Source of the DNA: Turbatrix aceti | Lineage: Eukaryota; Nematoda; Chromadorea; Rhabditida; Panagrolaimidae | DNA: 64,000 nt | Reading direction: 5' to 3' | Assembly: GCA_963969345.1 (NCBI GenBank) | Contig: OZ017770.1 | Coordinates: 10,100,180 to 10,164,179 of the forward strand | Shown here: piece after piece, positions 44,692 to 55,200 of the stretch | Layout of the letters: each line of letters begins with the position of its first letter | How positions within the stretch are numbered: position 1 is the first letter of the stretch | The notes under the pieces: model-generated | What the model was told of the DNA's origin: nothing | The model's input: only the letters and a program-made list of their open reading frames with translations | Database searches by the model: none | Translations under genes and position numbers: made by a program

Positions 44692-45927
44692 TAACACTTT
44701 TTTTCGCTATAATGTTACTTTTGATTTAGCAGGCTGAAGTGGAGTAACACTTTTTTTCGCTATAATGTTACGTTTGATTTAGCAGGCTGAAGTGGAGTAA
44801 CACTTTTTTTCGCTATAATGTTACGTTTGATTTAGCAGGCTGAAGTGGAGTAACACTTTTTTTCGCTATAATGTTACGTTTGATTTAGCAGGCTGAAGTG
44901 GAGTAACACTTTTTTTCGCTATAATGTTACGTTTGATTTAGCAGGCTGAAGTGGAGTAACACTTTTTTTCGCTATAATGTTACGTTTGATTTAGCAGGCT
45001 GAAGTGGAGTAACACTTTTTTTCGCTATAATGTGACGTTTGATTTAGCAGGCTGAAGTGGAGTAACACTTTTTTTCGCTTTAATGTTACGTTTGATTTAG
45101 CAGGCTGAAGTGGAGTAACACTTTTTTTCGCTATAATGTTACGTTTGATTTAGCAGGCTGAAGTGGAGTAACACTTTTTTTCGCTATAATGTTACGTTTG
45201 ATTTAGCAGGCTGAAGTAGAGTAACACTTTTTTCCGCTATAATGTTACGTTTGATTTAGCAGGCTGAATTAGAGTAACACTTTTTGTCACTATAATGTTA
45301 CGTTTGATTTAGCAGGCTGAATTAGAGTAACACTTTTTGTCACTATAATGTTACGTTTGAATTAGCAGGCCGAAGTAGAGTAACACTTTTTTTTGCTATA
45401 ATGTTACGTTTGATTTAGCAGGCTGAAGTGGAGTAACACTTTTTTTCGCTATAATGTGACGTTTGATTTAGCAGGCTGAAGTGGAGTAACACTTTTTTTC
45501 GCTTTAATGTTACGTTTGATTTAGCAGGCTGAAGTGGAGTAACACTTTTTTTCGCTATAATGTTACGTTTGATTTAGCAGGCTGAAGTGGAGTAACACTT
45601 TTTTTCGCTATAATGTTACGTTTGATTTAGCAGGCTGAAGTGGAGTAACACTTTTTTTCGCTATAATGTTACGTTTGATTTAGCAGGCTGAAGTAGAGTA
45701 ACACTTTTTTTCGCTATAATGTTACGTTTGATTTAGCAGGCTGAAGTAGAGTAACACTTTTTTTCGCTATAATGTTACGTTTGATTTAGCAGGCTGAAGT
45801 AGAGTAACACTTTTTTTCGCTATAATGTTACGTTTGATTTAGCAGGCTGAAGTAGAGTAACACTTTTTTTCGCTATAATGTTACGTTTGATTTAGCAGGC
45901 TGAAGTGGAGTAACACTTTTCGTCACT
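44692..45927 (+). repeat. 53-bp minisatellite array 2 (23 units)
   Basis: 44692 to 45911 is exactly 23 x 53 bp. Most units are the homogeneous GTGGAG type. A block around 45,220-45,410 carries the TCACTATAATG and GAATTAGCAGGCC variants also seen in arrays 1 and 4. Confidence 0.95.
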
Positions 45928-46253
45928 ATTTTATTACGTTTTGTTATTTTTAGTAAGGGGGCATGTGTGTCAATCGGGCCGCACCGGACCGACAAGAATT
46001 TGATTTGTTGATACCCCTGAAGCAAACTATTAAGATGGAATTACAGGGATGTCTTTTTTTTTAATTGTGTTGCTTTGGTAATCAGATAACTCTTTTAATT
46101 TTCTGTAAAGAAAACGGCAATGTTGTTTGACTCGGATAACTGGCTTGCTTTCTGTGTAAATTTTAAAATTCAGAAACAATCCAAATTTCAGATTAATGCA
46201 TCATAATGTTGTTTTTTAGGCATGCGCATGCGCATGCGTGTTTTTGATTTTTC
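45928..46253 (+). repeat. Composite repeat block between array 2 and the bMERB fragment
   Basis: It contains TTAGTAAGGGGGCATG, GGACCGACAAGAATTTG, TTGATACCCCTGAAGC and the (GCATGC)n tract, as in R1 but with a deletion near 46,068. Similarity to R1 ends at about 46,253, exactly where the gene fragment begins. Confidence 0.75.
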
Positions 46254-46281
46254 TTTTTCTTTTAAGTGATACAAATATGAA

Positions 46282-47691
46282 GAGCTCAAGGAGACCACGT
46301 TGACGCGCAACAAGGATGGACCCATCAAGAAAGTCACCGAACAGCAAGCTGCCAAACTTATTGATACTTTTAACCGGCGATCGCTCCTTCTGGTGAGTTT
46401 TTTTGAAAAAAATGTGAATTTTTGTGGCAACCTTCGAAGGTCCCCTACGTACCCTACGTAGACGTCGAAGTCTCTGAAGATAAAAAATCTTTAAAAGATC
46501 GAAAAAAGTGTTCTGGGGTCCTTCGAAGGTCGCCTACGTAGGTCCCCTACGTACCTTACGTAGACGTCGAAGGATTCGAAGATAAAAATAATCTTCAAAG
46601 CGTACAGAAAAGTATTCTGGGGTCCTTTGAAGGTCCTCTACGCAAGTTGACCACGATGACTTTTTTAAATGTTTTTTTTCCAGAATCCGAATTCTCCGGC
46701 TCCATAGACCCTTTCAAAAGAGAATTTCCACACGACGCTCTCCGAGACTACCCAGAAAAACACTCAAGCGGCGTCGTCGTCGTCTTTTCCCGAATTTTTC
46801 ACCCCGGTGACTTCCCGACGGACACCAACGACCGATCGTGTGATCACCTACTTTTCACCGTCGTCCAAGAAACCATCCCAACCGACGATTCAGGAAACTC
46901 CAAAGTTGACAGCAGCTAACAACGGTCACGGTAAACATCACATGGCATCGGCGGCTTCTGAATCCCAGAAGGAAGCCGGTCTTTTCGGGCGTCAGGCTAA
47001 GATGTCGCGGGCGAGGAACAGTGATCGACGGGCTACGGTAGCCATTGACCCGGATATGGTCAAGGAAGCCGACGAACACAAAAAACAGCAGAAATCTTTC
47101 ATTATTTCGGGTCCTACAACGAAAATTGAAATCATGCCAAATGCTTCTCCGGCTGAATTCCATACCCCTACAACAACCGATGCACGACGCAATAACCGTC
47201 GTGCCGAACTTTTGAAGAGGCGTAAAAATCGTGCCAAGACCCTGACCGATGGCATCAACGCTGCCGATCTGCAGAATGCGCTTGCAGCTCTTGCATCGGC
47301 CATCCCGGTCTCGCCGAGAAATATCAAGCGTGTTCAGAGGTACGCAGAAAAGGTGCTGAAAATGCGGGAGAATGAACGGCATCGCTCGGCTCAGGAAGTT
47401 CAGCGTGAACTCGACGAAACCGAATCGAGGATCTACGAAGTCAACAGAGTCGGACTGGAGCTTGAAATTCCACTCATCAATCGTCCGAAGGTCCGGTTTA
47501 CCCTCGAGCAATGGGTAATCTACGTCCAGGAGCTTTACCAACTTCGGCTACGCAAGGAAGACCTCAACAATCGGGTACAGGAAATTACGCTTGCTGAGAA
47601 GCAAAGGGTCCTGCACAATGAGCTCATGGAACTCGAGTCTGCCAATGGCGTGCCCAGTGATGGCATATTGAAAGTTGGTTTTTTGGGGTGA
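46282..47691 (+). pseudogene. bMERB-domain gene fragment (MICAL/EHBP-like C-terminus), intron kept
   Basis: A coding segment 46282-46392 (GPIKKVTEQQAAKLIDTF) ends at a GTGAGT donor. A 291-bp intron ends in TTTTCCAG. The exon from 46684 continues in phase to a TGA at 47689, with one in-frame TAG (46705-46707). From 46807 it is open for 294 codons. Codons about 194-278 are a helical pair: EVQRELDETESRIYEV, then GLELEIPL, then EQWVIYVQELYQLRLRKEDL and ITLAEKQRVLHNELMELE. This order fits the bMERB (DUF3585) domain, a Rab-binding coiled coil of MICAL and EHBP1 proteins. The last codons lie in repeat DNA (GGGGTGAAAAGGCGAAAA). I read it as a genomic copy of a host gene end, probably dead because of the TAG. 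A working gene with an internal start (ATG 46942) is not excluded. Confidence 0.6.
46421..46650. repeat. TACGTA/GACGTC-rich repeat in the bMERB intron
   Basis: Two copies of a block built from CCTACGTACCCTACGTAGAC followed by GTCGAAG lie in this intron. Related blocks flank the tRNA palindrome at 47697-47816 and, inverted, at 50145-50365. Confidence 0.7.
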
Positions 47692-47696
47692 AAAGG

Positions 47697-47816
47697 CGAA
47701 AAGGTCTCCTACGTACCCTACGTAGACGTCGAAGGCTTCGAAGAAACAAAAATAATGGAGAAGCTATTTCAACGTTTCTTGGTAACTTTTTAAAGGTCTT
47801 TTACGTACCCTACGTA
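47697..47816 (+). repeat. TACGTA/GACGTC-rich repeat
   Basis: It has two TACGTACCCTACGTAG blocks separated by about 80 bp. Nearly the same sequence is inverted at about 50,240-50,350. Confidence 0.7.
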
Positions 47817-48122
47817 GGTAACCCAACCAAATCAACAACCCTAACCAATTCACACTTACCCGACGACAACACAGCAATTTTTCTTTCCGCATAGCGTACA
47901 AATATCTATTTTTTAAATGAGCTTATTTTTGTTTTTTGATTTGTTTGTCGTGTAACGGTTATACTTACTTACTGAATTTGAAAAGAAATCGAATTTTGCA
48001 ACCGCTTTACAGTTGGTGAATCAGCTTCTGTAAAACCGTGAACCATCATGAATCATTACGTCGGCAATGATTCATGTTGTTGCGCGTGCATATACCAGCG
48101 CCCCAACTGAGGAAGAGAATAC

Positions 48123-48195
48123 GTTGGTGTAGCTCAGTGGTTAGAGCAAGCGCCCGGATAGCGACCAGTCGTGGGTTCAAGTCCCACCACCGACC
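48123..48195 (+). tRNA. tRNA-like gene, copy 1 (possible tRNA pseudogene)
   Basis: The 73-nt sequence has a perfect-length cloverleaf frame. A 7-bp acceptor stem (GTTGGTG with CACCGAC), the D stem GCTC/GAGC and the T stem GTGGG/CCCAC all pair. The A box TAGCTCAGTGG and B box GGTTCAAGTCC fit consensus. The anticodon stem pairs at only three of five positions and position 33 is C instead of T. By position the anticodon would be GGA (Ser), but the variable loop has 5 nt whereas tRNA-Ser has a long one. A tRNA-derived repeat is therefore more likely than a functional tRNA. Confidence 0.6.
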
Positions 48196-48308
48196 AACCT
48201 TTTCCTCGATAACAAAGTCAGACCGTTAAATGTTTTTACATCTGATCTATAACAATCTGATATTGTTGCGCGTGCATATACCAGCGCCCCAACTGAGGAG
48301 GAGAACAC

Positions 48309-48381
48309 GTTGGTGTAGCTCAGTGGTTAGAGCAAGCGCCCGGATAGCGACCAGTTGGGGGTTCAAGTCCCACCGCCGACC
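48309..48381 (+). tRNA. tRNA-like gene, copy 2
   Basis: Same structure as copy 1. The acceptor pair GTTGGTG/CGCCGAC still pairs through G-T changes; one T-stem pair is lost (GGGGG with CCCAC). Confidence 0.55.
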
Positions 48382-48439
48382 AGCCTTTTCCTCGGTAACA
48401 ATGTCTGACAGTTAAATGTTTTTACATCTGATCTATGAC

Positions 48440-48985
48440 GCTTACTTTTGAAAAATAAGCAAAACGCTTATTTTTGAAAACGCTTATTCAAAAATAAGCG
48501 AAACGCTTATTTAGCAAAACGCTTATTCAAAAATAAGCGAAACGCTTATTTTTAAAAAATAAGCGGGACGCTTATTTTAACATTGTACATTCAAAAAAAT
48601 AAGCGAAACGCTTATTTAGCAAAACGCTTATTCAAAAATAAGCGAAACGCTTATTTAGCAAAACGCTTATTTTTAAAAAATAAGCGGGACGCTTATTTTA
48701 ACATTGTACATTCAAAAAAATAAGCGAAACGCTTATTTAGCAAAACGCTTATTCAAAAATAAGCGAAACGCTTATTTAGCAAAACGCTTATTTTTAAAAA
48801 ATAAGCGGGACGCTTATTTTAACATTGTACAATTCAAAAAAATAAGCGAAACGCTTATTTAGCAAAACGCTTATTCAAAAATAAGCAAAACGCTTATTTA
48901 GCAAAACGCTTATTTTTTAAAAATAAGCGGGATGCTTATTTTTAAAAAATAAGTGTTTCGCTTATTTTTTAAAAATAAGCGTCAC
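48440..48985. repeat. Array of AATAAGCG-AAA-CGCTTATT hairpins
   Basis: More than 20 half-sites AATAAGCG or CGCTTATT are packed in 0.55 kb, paired as 8-bp hairpins with 3-4 nt loops. A higher-order unit of about 120 bp, marked by AACATTGTACATTC, repeats three times. Confidence 0.85.
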
Positions 48986-49040
48986 AGATCAGATGTATAA
49001 AAAGAATTTACGGTCTGACATTGTTACCGAGGAAAAGGTT

Positions 49041-49113
49041 GGTCGGTGATGAGACTTGAACCCACGACTGGTCGCTATCCGGGCGCTTGCTCTAACCACT
49101 GAGCTACACCAAC
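49041..49113 (-). tRNA. tRNA-like gene, copy 3
   Basis: 73 nt with the same D-arm and anticodon region as copies 1 and 2. The T arm is altered (ATGAGACTTGAACCCAC on the + strand). Confidence 0.5.
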
Positions 49114-49226
49114 GTGTTCTCTTCCTCAGTTGGGGCGCTGGTATATGCACGCGCAATAAGATCAGATTGTCATAGATCAGATGTAAAAAAATTTAAAGGT
49201 CTGACATTGTTACCGAGGAAAAGATT

Positions 49227-49299
49227 GGTCGGTGGTAGGACAAGAACCCACGACTAGTCGCTATCCGGGATCTTGCTCTAACCACTGAGCTACACCAAC
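49227..49299 (-). tRNA. tRNA-like gene, copy 4 (degenerate)
   Basis: 73 nt with the A box kept. The B box is damaged (GTTCTTGTCC) and the anticodon stem changed (AGATC), so this copy is decaying. Confidence 0.45.
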
Positions 49300-49402
49300 G
49301 TATCAGTTGGGCGCTGGTATATGCACGCGCAACAAGATCAGATTGTCATAGATCAGATGTAAAAACATTTAACGGTCTGACATTGTTACCGAGGAAAAGG
49401 TT

Positions 49403-49475
49403 GGCCGGTGGTGGGACTTGAACCCACGACTAGTCGCTCTCCGGGCGCTTGCTCTAACCACTGAGCTACACCAAC
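49403..49475 (-). tRNA. tRNA-like gene, copy 5
   Basis: 73 nt, the mirror partner of copy 1. A and B boxes are intact. The anticodon loop reads CCGGAGA instead of CCGGATA. Confidence 0.55.
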
Positions 49476-49781
49476 GTATTCACTTCCTCAGTTAGGGCGC
49501 TGGTATATGCACGCGCAACAACATGAATCATTGCCGACGTAATGATTCATGATGGTTCACGGTTTTACAGAAGCTGATTCACCAACTGTAAAGCGGTTGC
49601 GAAATTCGATTTCTTTTCAAATTCAGTAAGTAAGTATAATCGTTACACGACAAACAAATCAAAAAACAAAAATAAGCTCATTTAAAAAATAGATATTTGT
49701 ATGCTATGTGGAAAGAAAAATTGCTGTGTTGTCGTCGGGTAAGTGTGAATTGGTTAGGGTTGTTGATTTGGTTGGGTTACG

Positions 49782-50060
49782 TCATGCTTGATAATTGAGC
49801 GTGTTGAAGTTAACCTGATGAAAAGAGAAGCTGCAATGAACATACCAGGTCATTCGGACAGAAGATTCACGAAGACACGGGCGTAACTTGGTTGTAAACA
49901 CGGGACGGAATTTGTTGAAATTGAAATTCTTGGATCGAAGGACAGATTGTACGTTGAAGACTGTATTTCGCGTCTGGCGGACGTTTGCGTCTATTTTTGA
50001 GCGAATTCGTTGATGCGCTTCGAAGGCGGCGACGAATTGGCTGAGGATGTCTTTTTTCAG
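49782..50060 (-). pseudogene. Exon of an unrecognised host gene, captured in repeats
   Basis: After an ATTTTCAG acceptor at 50061 the minus strand stays open for 92 codons to a TGA at 49782. The N-terminal part looks helical: LKKDILSQFVAAFEAHQRIR, then KIDANVRQTRNTVFNVQSVL, then NFNKFRPVFTTKLRP. Base composition and codon texture are unlike the surrounding repeats. A possible donor (CAG-GTTAAC) lies near the end, so the last residues may be intronic. It abuts the end of the tRNA palindrome. No family was recognised. Confidence 0.45.
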
Positions 50061-50144
50061 CTGAAAATGGATGAAAAATTAGTTTTCGCTAACCAAAAAC
50101 AAAAGAAAAAACGTTTTTATCTCAATTACAGTAAAAAAAATAGG

Positions 50145-50365
50145 TAGGGTACGTAGGAGACGTTCTTAGGTTACCAAAAACGCATAGCTACATTTTCTAC
50201 AGTTTTTTTACCTTCGAAGTTTTCGACGTCTACGTAGGGGATCTACGTAGGGTACGTAAAAGACCTTTAAAAAGTTACCAAGAAACGTTGAAATAGCTTT
50301 TCCATCATTTTTGTTTCTTCGAAGCCTTCGACGTCTACGTAGGGTACGTTGAAGAACTTCGAAGG
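50145..50365 (-). repeat. TACGTA/GACGTC-rich repeat (inverted copy)
   Basis: This is the inverted counterpart of 47697-47816, with an added CTACGTAGGGGATCTACGTA block. Confidence 0.7.
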
Positions 50366-50482
50366 GTACCCGTTTTCGCCTTTTCACCCCATGATCGGAG
50401 CTTGAACTCACCAGCGCATGCACGTTGTGTAAGAATCTTAACAGCTTGATAAGACGATTAGTTTTAATATTGTTATCAAAAT

Positions 50483-50727
50483 CAGTCTTCATTCTCTGCA
50501 CGCGCTGAGCGGTCGCATTCTCGTTTCGCTCTCGCGTGCAACCGCGCTGAAATCGTTCTGAACGGGAGAAGCAAGGGGAGGGTGAAGACTCCGTTCACAG
50601 AAGTCGTAGCGGACGTGAACGTAGCTACATGAGGCGTCAAAGGAAGTTCCTGCAGGTCGCCACCATCAACGCAAGGTACTTAGGCAGTGCTGCACGACTG
50701 GAAGAACTCGAACAAGCCGCTGAGTTC
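50483..50727 (+). pseudogene. LINE 5' fragment: start of endonuclease ORF
   Basis: The ATG at 50629 is followed by FLQVATINARYLGSAARLEE and then EQAAEF. The frame runs on into repeat DNA. Same fragment as at 40541-40785. Confidence 0.65.
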
Positions 50728-51975
50728 AAAAATATTTTTTTAGTAAATCAAGTCTATGTCTCTTGTCAAAGAGTAGTGGCCATGTTGACTTTTTTTATAA
50801 CTAGCCAGTCACAGTACTTTTGCAAGTGGGGACTTCCTGCCTGTTTGATGGATGGTTGGGGGACTCACTCAGTCAGTCGTTGTCCACCCAGCCAGCCAGC
50901 TAGTCCTTTATTTTTTCCAGACACACTGCTGCACGTTTAAACGTACTGGGGGGGTACAACAAATATTAAAAAATTCAAAATTGTGCTGTCAGTTTATATT
51001 TTGTCACTGACAGCACAATTATAAAAAAGGTTCAGTATTTAAAAAAAGACTGAACAATGAAAGCGCAGTCTCAACCTGGGAAGAAGTAATCGTACAAGCC
51101 TGAATGTTGTTCTACGATCACGTTATTCATCGACTTGGGAAAATAAATGGATAAGAGCTCCGAAATACACAGCTTGATTAACAAGAAAACGTATATTTAG
51201 TGTTGTTGATGAGAGGAGAAAAGGAGGAGGAAAAATGCCGTACAAAAAATTTCCCCAGGTCAAATTTTGTCACCGAGGGTCGCTGTGTGTCTCTGTGGGT
51301 GGCAAAGAATCGCTGGGAAATGGGAAAGGGGAGAGAGGGTTATGGAAGTGCCATACAAAAAAAGTGCCGGGGGTATACGCTTGTGCAGCAAAAAGTGGTA
51401 CTTTTTAACGTCATTTAAATCCAAATACAAGCCTTGTAATGACGACGATAATAAAATTCACAATAACGGGGGAAAAATGTATGACCAACAGAATTACTTA
51501 AAAACCGAAAACATGTCTGGATTAAAAAAAACAGACGTGAAATGGATGTTCAAGGAAAACATGAAAAGTCGAAACGTACCCCTAAATCTTTTTAGCGATA
51601 ATTTATGATGGAGAAGTTTTACATAAACCGGTAAAGCTAGATTTTCGGACCCTAAAACAGTAAACAAACTTGTAGCCTGCACTAGTGGGGGAAGTCGGTT
51701 ATAGAATAGTCGGTTTTTTTTGCATAAACCAATGGTGATAAGTTTGCCAATTTGAATCCGGAAAACACATTTAAATTCAAAACAGCAATAAAAAGAGACA
51801 AAAAACATATGCATGTAGGTGAATATCTGTTTTGAATGATTCATTCAAAAAAGTCCATTATTTTTATTTTTAATTTTGAAGAACAAATTAATTTACAGTG
51901 ACACAGTTTGCCATTTAAAATTCTTTTCAATGTATGTACCTTTTTAAAAAATAAATGACAATTTTAATAAAATTT

Positions 51976-52018
51976 TTGCGTTTGCGCTCCCTGTGTTACA
52001 CAGGGAGCGCAAACGCAA
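51976..52018. repeat. Perfect 20-bp-arm hairpin
   Basis: TTGCGTTTGCGCTCCCTGTG, then TTA, then the exact complement to 52018. It sits directly before the terminal GTTGTCGGG of the ACCCGA element and is absent from the other copies. Confidence 0.9.
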
Positions 52019-52020
52019 GT

Positions 52021-52574
52021 GTTGTCGGGTTACCCGACCCGAAACCCGACCCGACCCGAACCAGACCCGAAAATCCCGGGTTTCGAGTCGGGTTACCCGA
52101 ATTTTTCGGGTTCGGGTTCGGGTTCGGGTTCGGGTCGGGTAACCCAAAAATTTCGGGTTCGGTTTCGGGTTCGGGTCGGGTTTTCCAAATTTCGGGTTTC
52201 AGAACCCGACAATAAAAGTCAAAATGTGAAAAAAAGTTGAAAAAAACCGTTAAACATGTCAAAAATTTGCTTCTGAAGACGCAATATTTATTATATTAGC
52301 CTCCACAATGCAAAAATTTAAGTACAATTAAATAAATTTACCGATTTTATGAAAAAAAAATTCGGGTTTCGGGTCGGGTTCTTCAGCTAACCCGCCCAAA
52401 ACCCGAAAATTTCGGGTTTCGGGTCGGGTAACCCGAAATTATCGGGTTCGGGTTCGGGTCGGGTAACCCGAAATTTTCGGGTTCGCGTTCGGGTTCGGGT
52501 CGGGTTACCCGAAAATTTCGGGTTCGGTTTCGGGTTCGGGTCGGGTTACCCGAAAAATTTCCGAACCCGACAAC
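52021..52574 (-). repeat. GTTGTCGGG-ended ACCCGA element (copy in R4)
   Basis: Perfect 9-bp termini GTTGTCGGG and CCCGACAAC, the AT-rich core, and motif-rich arms as at 38320-38835. Confidence 0.7.
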
Positions 52575-53679
52575 ACAGGCTGTGTAATGGCAAAAATGGA
52601 CCAGAAATACATAGTAGAACAAAGTCTGCTCTCAAATGCAGGCAAGAAGTCGCTTTTCGTAAGCCTTTCGACTTAAAAGCTATGTACTGTAACTTGAAGC
52701 AAATAGAAAGAAAAGAATCTGTTTCCGTTGAAACGGTTTTCCAATGATGCCATAGGATACTGATTTCAGAAACCAAGGTCAGTGTCCGTATGGCATCACT
52801 GCGAAAGCTGTTTCAAAAAAATTGCTACAAAGTAGGTATGTACCGATGCTTGCCTGTTTTACTTCACAAAAGAAGAATGGAAGCGCTGTGTCAGGAGCCA
52901 GGAAAAGGAAAATCTTGGATTAACGGACTAGGGGTATAATTGACTGCCAAATAGAAAGACTCAATGATAGAAAACAAGGCACCGTTGATACAAAAAGGCA
53001 GATACCAAAAAAAATAGAGATACCGACTGGCTAATAGAGGAAAAAATTGCCGCACAGCAAAAAAATGATGACAAAGAAGATAAGAAGATAGGGAACGATG
53101 AGCAAGACGGACGCATGCTTTTGTGCAAGAAAAAAAAGACAAACAGTTATTTATGTGAGCTATCATAGCTCGACAAAAGCGCTGCATCAAACGTATCAAC
53201 CTGAATGCATCCGGTAAAATAAAAAAGCAGGCTTCACCAGATTAACGAAAAAAGCGCAGACAGCAGAATAATTTTGAAAGAAATACATAGACAACCACCT
53301 TTACTCCGAAACGACCGAGTTGACACGATCGACTGCTGCGCACAATCATGCCAAAACACACTAGTTGGGAGAACAATTCGGTTGATCAACGTTTAACATA
53401 ATCGATACAAAAAGGCATAACAAAAAGAAGATGTGAACATAACAATAATCTGTCAGACAAGTATTTATACGAGTAAAACAATAGTGATGGATAACAAATA
53501 CATATATGTAAATAAAGAACGCCGGGTAAAACGTAAGAACAAAAATTGAGCAGCAGAAACAATCAACCAAATCCCCCCCCCTCTCCCCTATTGACCAAAA
53601 AGCACATGCTGTGCCTGATGCAACATAATCATCAGCAATAACCACTTGTAAAAGGCAGCAAAGACCAACGCAGAATTCG

Positions 53680-54219
53680 CAGAGTTGTTCGATGCTCACC
53701 AAATTGCTCCTGCTCACTGCTCGCTCCTGCTCAGCTCACGAGCGCGAGCGGAGCGAGCGCGAAAAATTGGAGTGCTCAATGAGCATGAGCACAGCGAGCA
53801 CGAAAAATTGAATTGCTCAAAGATCGCGAGCAGAGCGAGCAAGAGAAATTTTTAAAATGAGCACTGCTCACTATAAATTTAGTGCTACAAATACTAAAAT
53901 ACTGGTAGTTTTGATCAAAAACACGATGTTGGGGGTATCTCCAAGCAGTATGCGGTTTTTCTTTTCGCGAGGGACTAAATTTGTGACTCAAAATTCACAT
54001 TTTTATGTGTGAGCCATGTTTGCTCATTGCTCGCTCCTGCTCAACTCACGAGCGTGAGCAGAGCAAGAGCAGAGGATCTGAGAATAAAAGAGCGCGAGCG
54101 GAGCGAGCGCGAAAATTTTAGGAACTCAAAGAGCATGAGCAGAGCGAGCACGGAAAATTGAATTGCTCAAAGAGCGTGAGCAGAGCGAGCGCTGAAAATT
54201 GTCGAATTGAACAACTCTG
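53680..54219. mobile_element. 540-bp hAT-like MITE with 8-bp target duplication
   Basis: The inverted termini CAGAGTTGTTC are flanked by the 8-bp duplication AGAATTCG (53672-53679 and 54220-54227). Other repeat copies show the intact target CACGAATTCTGCG (for example about 59,930). An 8-bp duplication and CAGxG-type termini are typical of the hAT superfamily. The interior has no ORF and consists mostly of repeated GAGCGxGAGCxGAGCGAGC blocks that can fold. Confidence 0.85.
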
Positions 54220-55200
54220 AGAATTCGTGATACAAAGTGAGTTCAACTCTACCAACTAGTGTGTTTTGGCATGATTGTGCGCAGCAGTCGATCGTGTCAA
54301 CTCGGTCGTTTCGGAGTAAAGGTGGTTGTCTATGTGTATGTATGTATGTATGTTTTTTTGATGATCAGAGCTTAAACTCGCCAGCGCATGCGCGTTGTGT
54401 AAGAATTTTAACAGCTTGCTAAGAGGATTAGTTTTAATATTGTTATAAAAATATTTTTTTAGTAAATCAAGTCTACGTCCGTCGCAACGAGCCATGTCTG
54501 AGAAAAAATATTAATTTTGAGCAACATTACAAGTTTAAAAAAAATTGTTATCAGCTATTTGTGCTTTTGTGTACGTGTAGATACCCAGCAGACGAAATAT
54601 TTAGGCAAAGAGATTTTTCATAAGGTGTGTTTTGCTAATGTTTAGATGTCAGCGTAAGTGAAAAGAACTGGCAAACTCAATACAAACGTGTTTAGTCTAG
54701 TGGCTATCGATCACGCAAAAGAAAAATAAAAAAAACACGCATGCGCATGCGCATGCATAAAAAACAACATTATGATGCATTACTCTGAAATTTGGGTTGT
54801 TTCTGAATTTTAAAATTTACACAGAAAGCAAGCCAGTTATCCGAGTCAAACAACATTGCCGTTTTCTTTACAGAAAATTAAAAGAGTTATCTGTATACCA
54901 AAGGGACATGGCATAGCATAAAAATTTTCTCAGGTCAAATATTTTGTCGTACCGTGGGTCGCTGTGAGTTGCTGGGGGTGGCATTGGGTCGCACACAAAC
55001 AGAAAATATCTTTTGATAAAAATGCAAATAAAAACACAATTTAAAAAAAGACATTTCTGTAATTCCATCTTAATAGTTTGCTTCAGGGGTATCAACAAAT
55101 CAAATTCTTGTCGGTCCGGTGCGGCCCGATTGACACACTTGGCGAAAATGCCGTTTATACCCCCCTCCCCCCGTCGACCAGAAATGCCCCCTTACTAAGA

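Larger units (their letters stand above)
47818..49780. repeat. 2-kb palindrome carrying tRNA-like genes and a hairpin array
   Basis: Outer arms pair as x and 97598-x. For example, GTAACCCAACCAAATC at 47818 matches the complement ending at 49780, and tRNA-like copy 1 matches copy 5 exactly in register. The arms span roughly 47.82-48.44 and 49.16-49.78 kb. The centre is an array of AATAAGCG/CGCTTATT hairpins. Confidence 0.85.
50380..55200 (-). repeat. Composite repeat, inverted copy R4
   Basis: It corresponds to R1/R2 read backwards: LINE fragment (50483-50727), tail, ACCCGA element (52021-52574), T-rich body, head, (GCATGC)n tract and the GGACCGACAAG block. It differs from the other copies by a hAT-like insertion (53680-54219), a 130-bp insertion with a hairpin near 51,850-52,018, and loss of one ACCCGA element. 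Confidence 0.85.

Noticed and set aside
48440..48985. CRISPR-like appearance of the regularly spaced hairpin array
   Set aside because: The spacers are the same few bases in every unit, not unique sequences, and the context is eukaryotic. It is a satellite-like hairpin array.
48123..49475. Calling the five tRNA-like units functional tRNA-Ser(GGA)
   Set aside because: The variable loop has 5 nt, whereas tRNA-Ser needs a long arm. The anticodon stem is poorly paired and T33 is missing.
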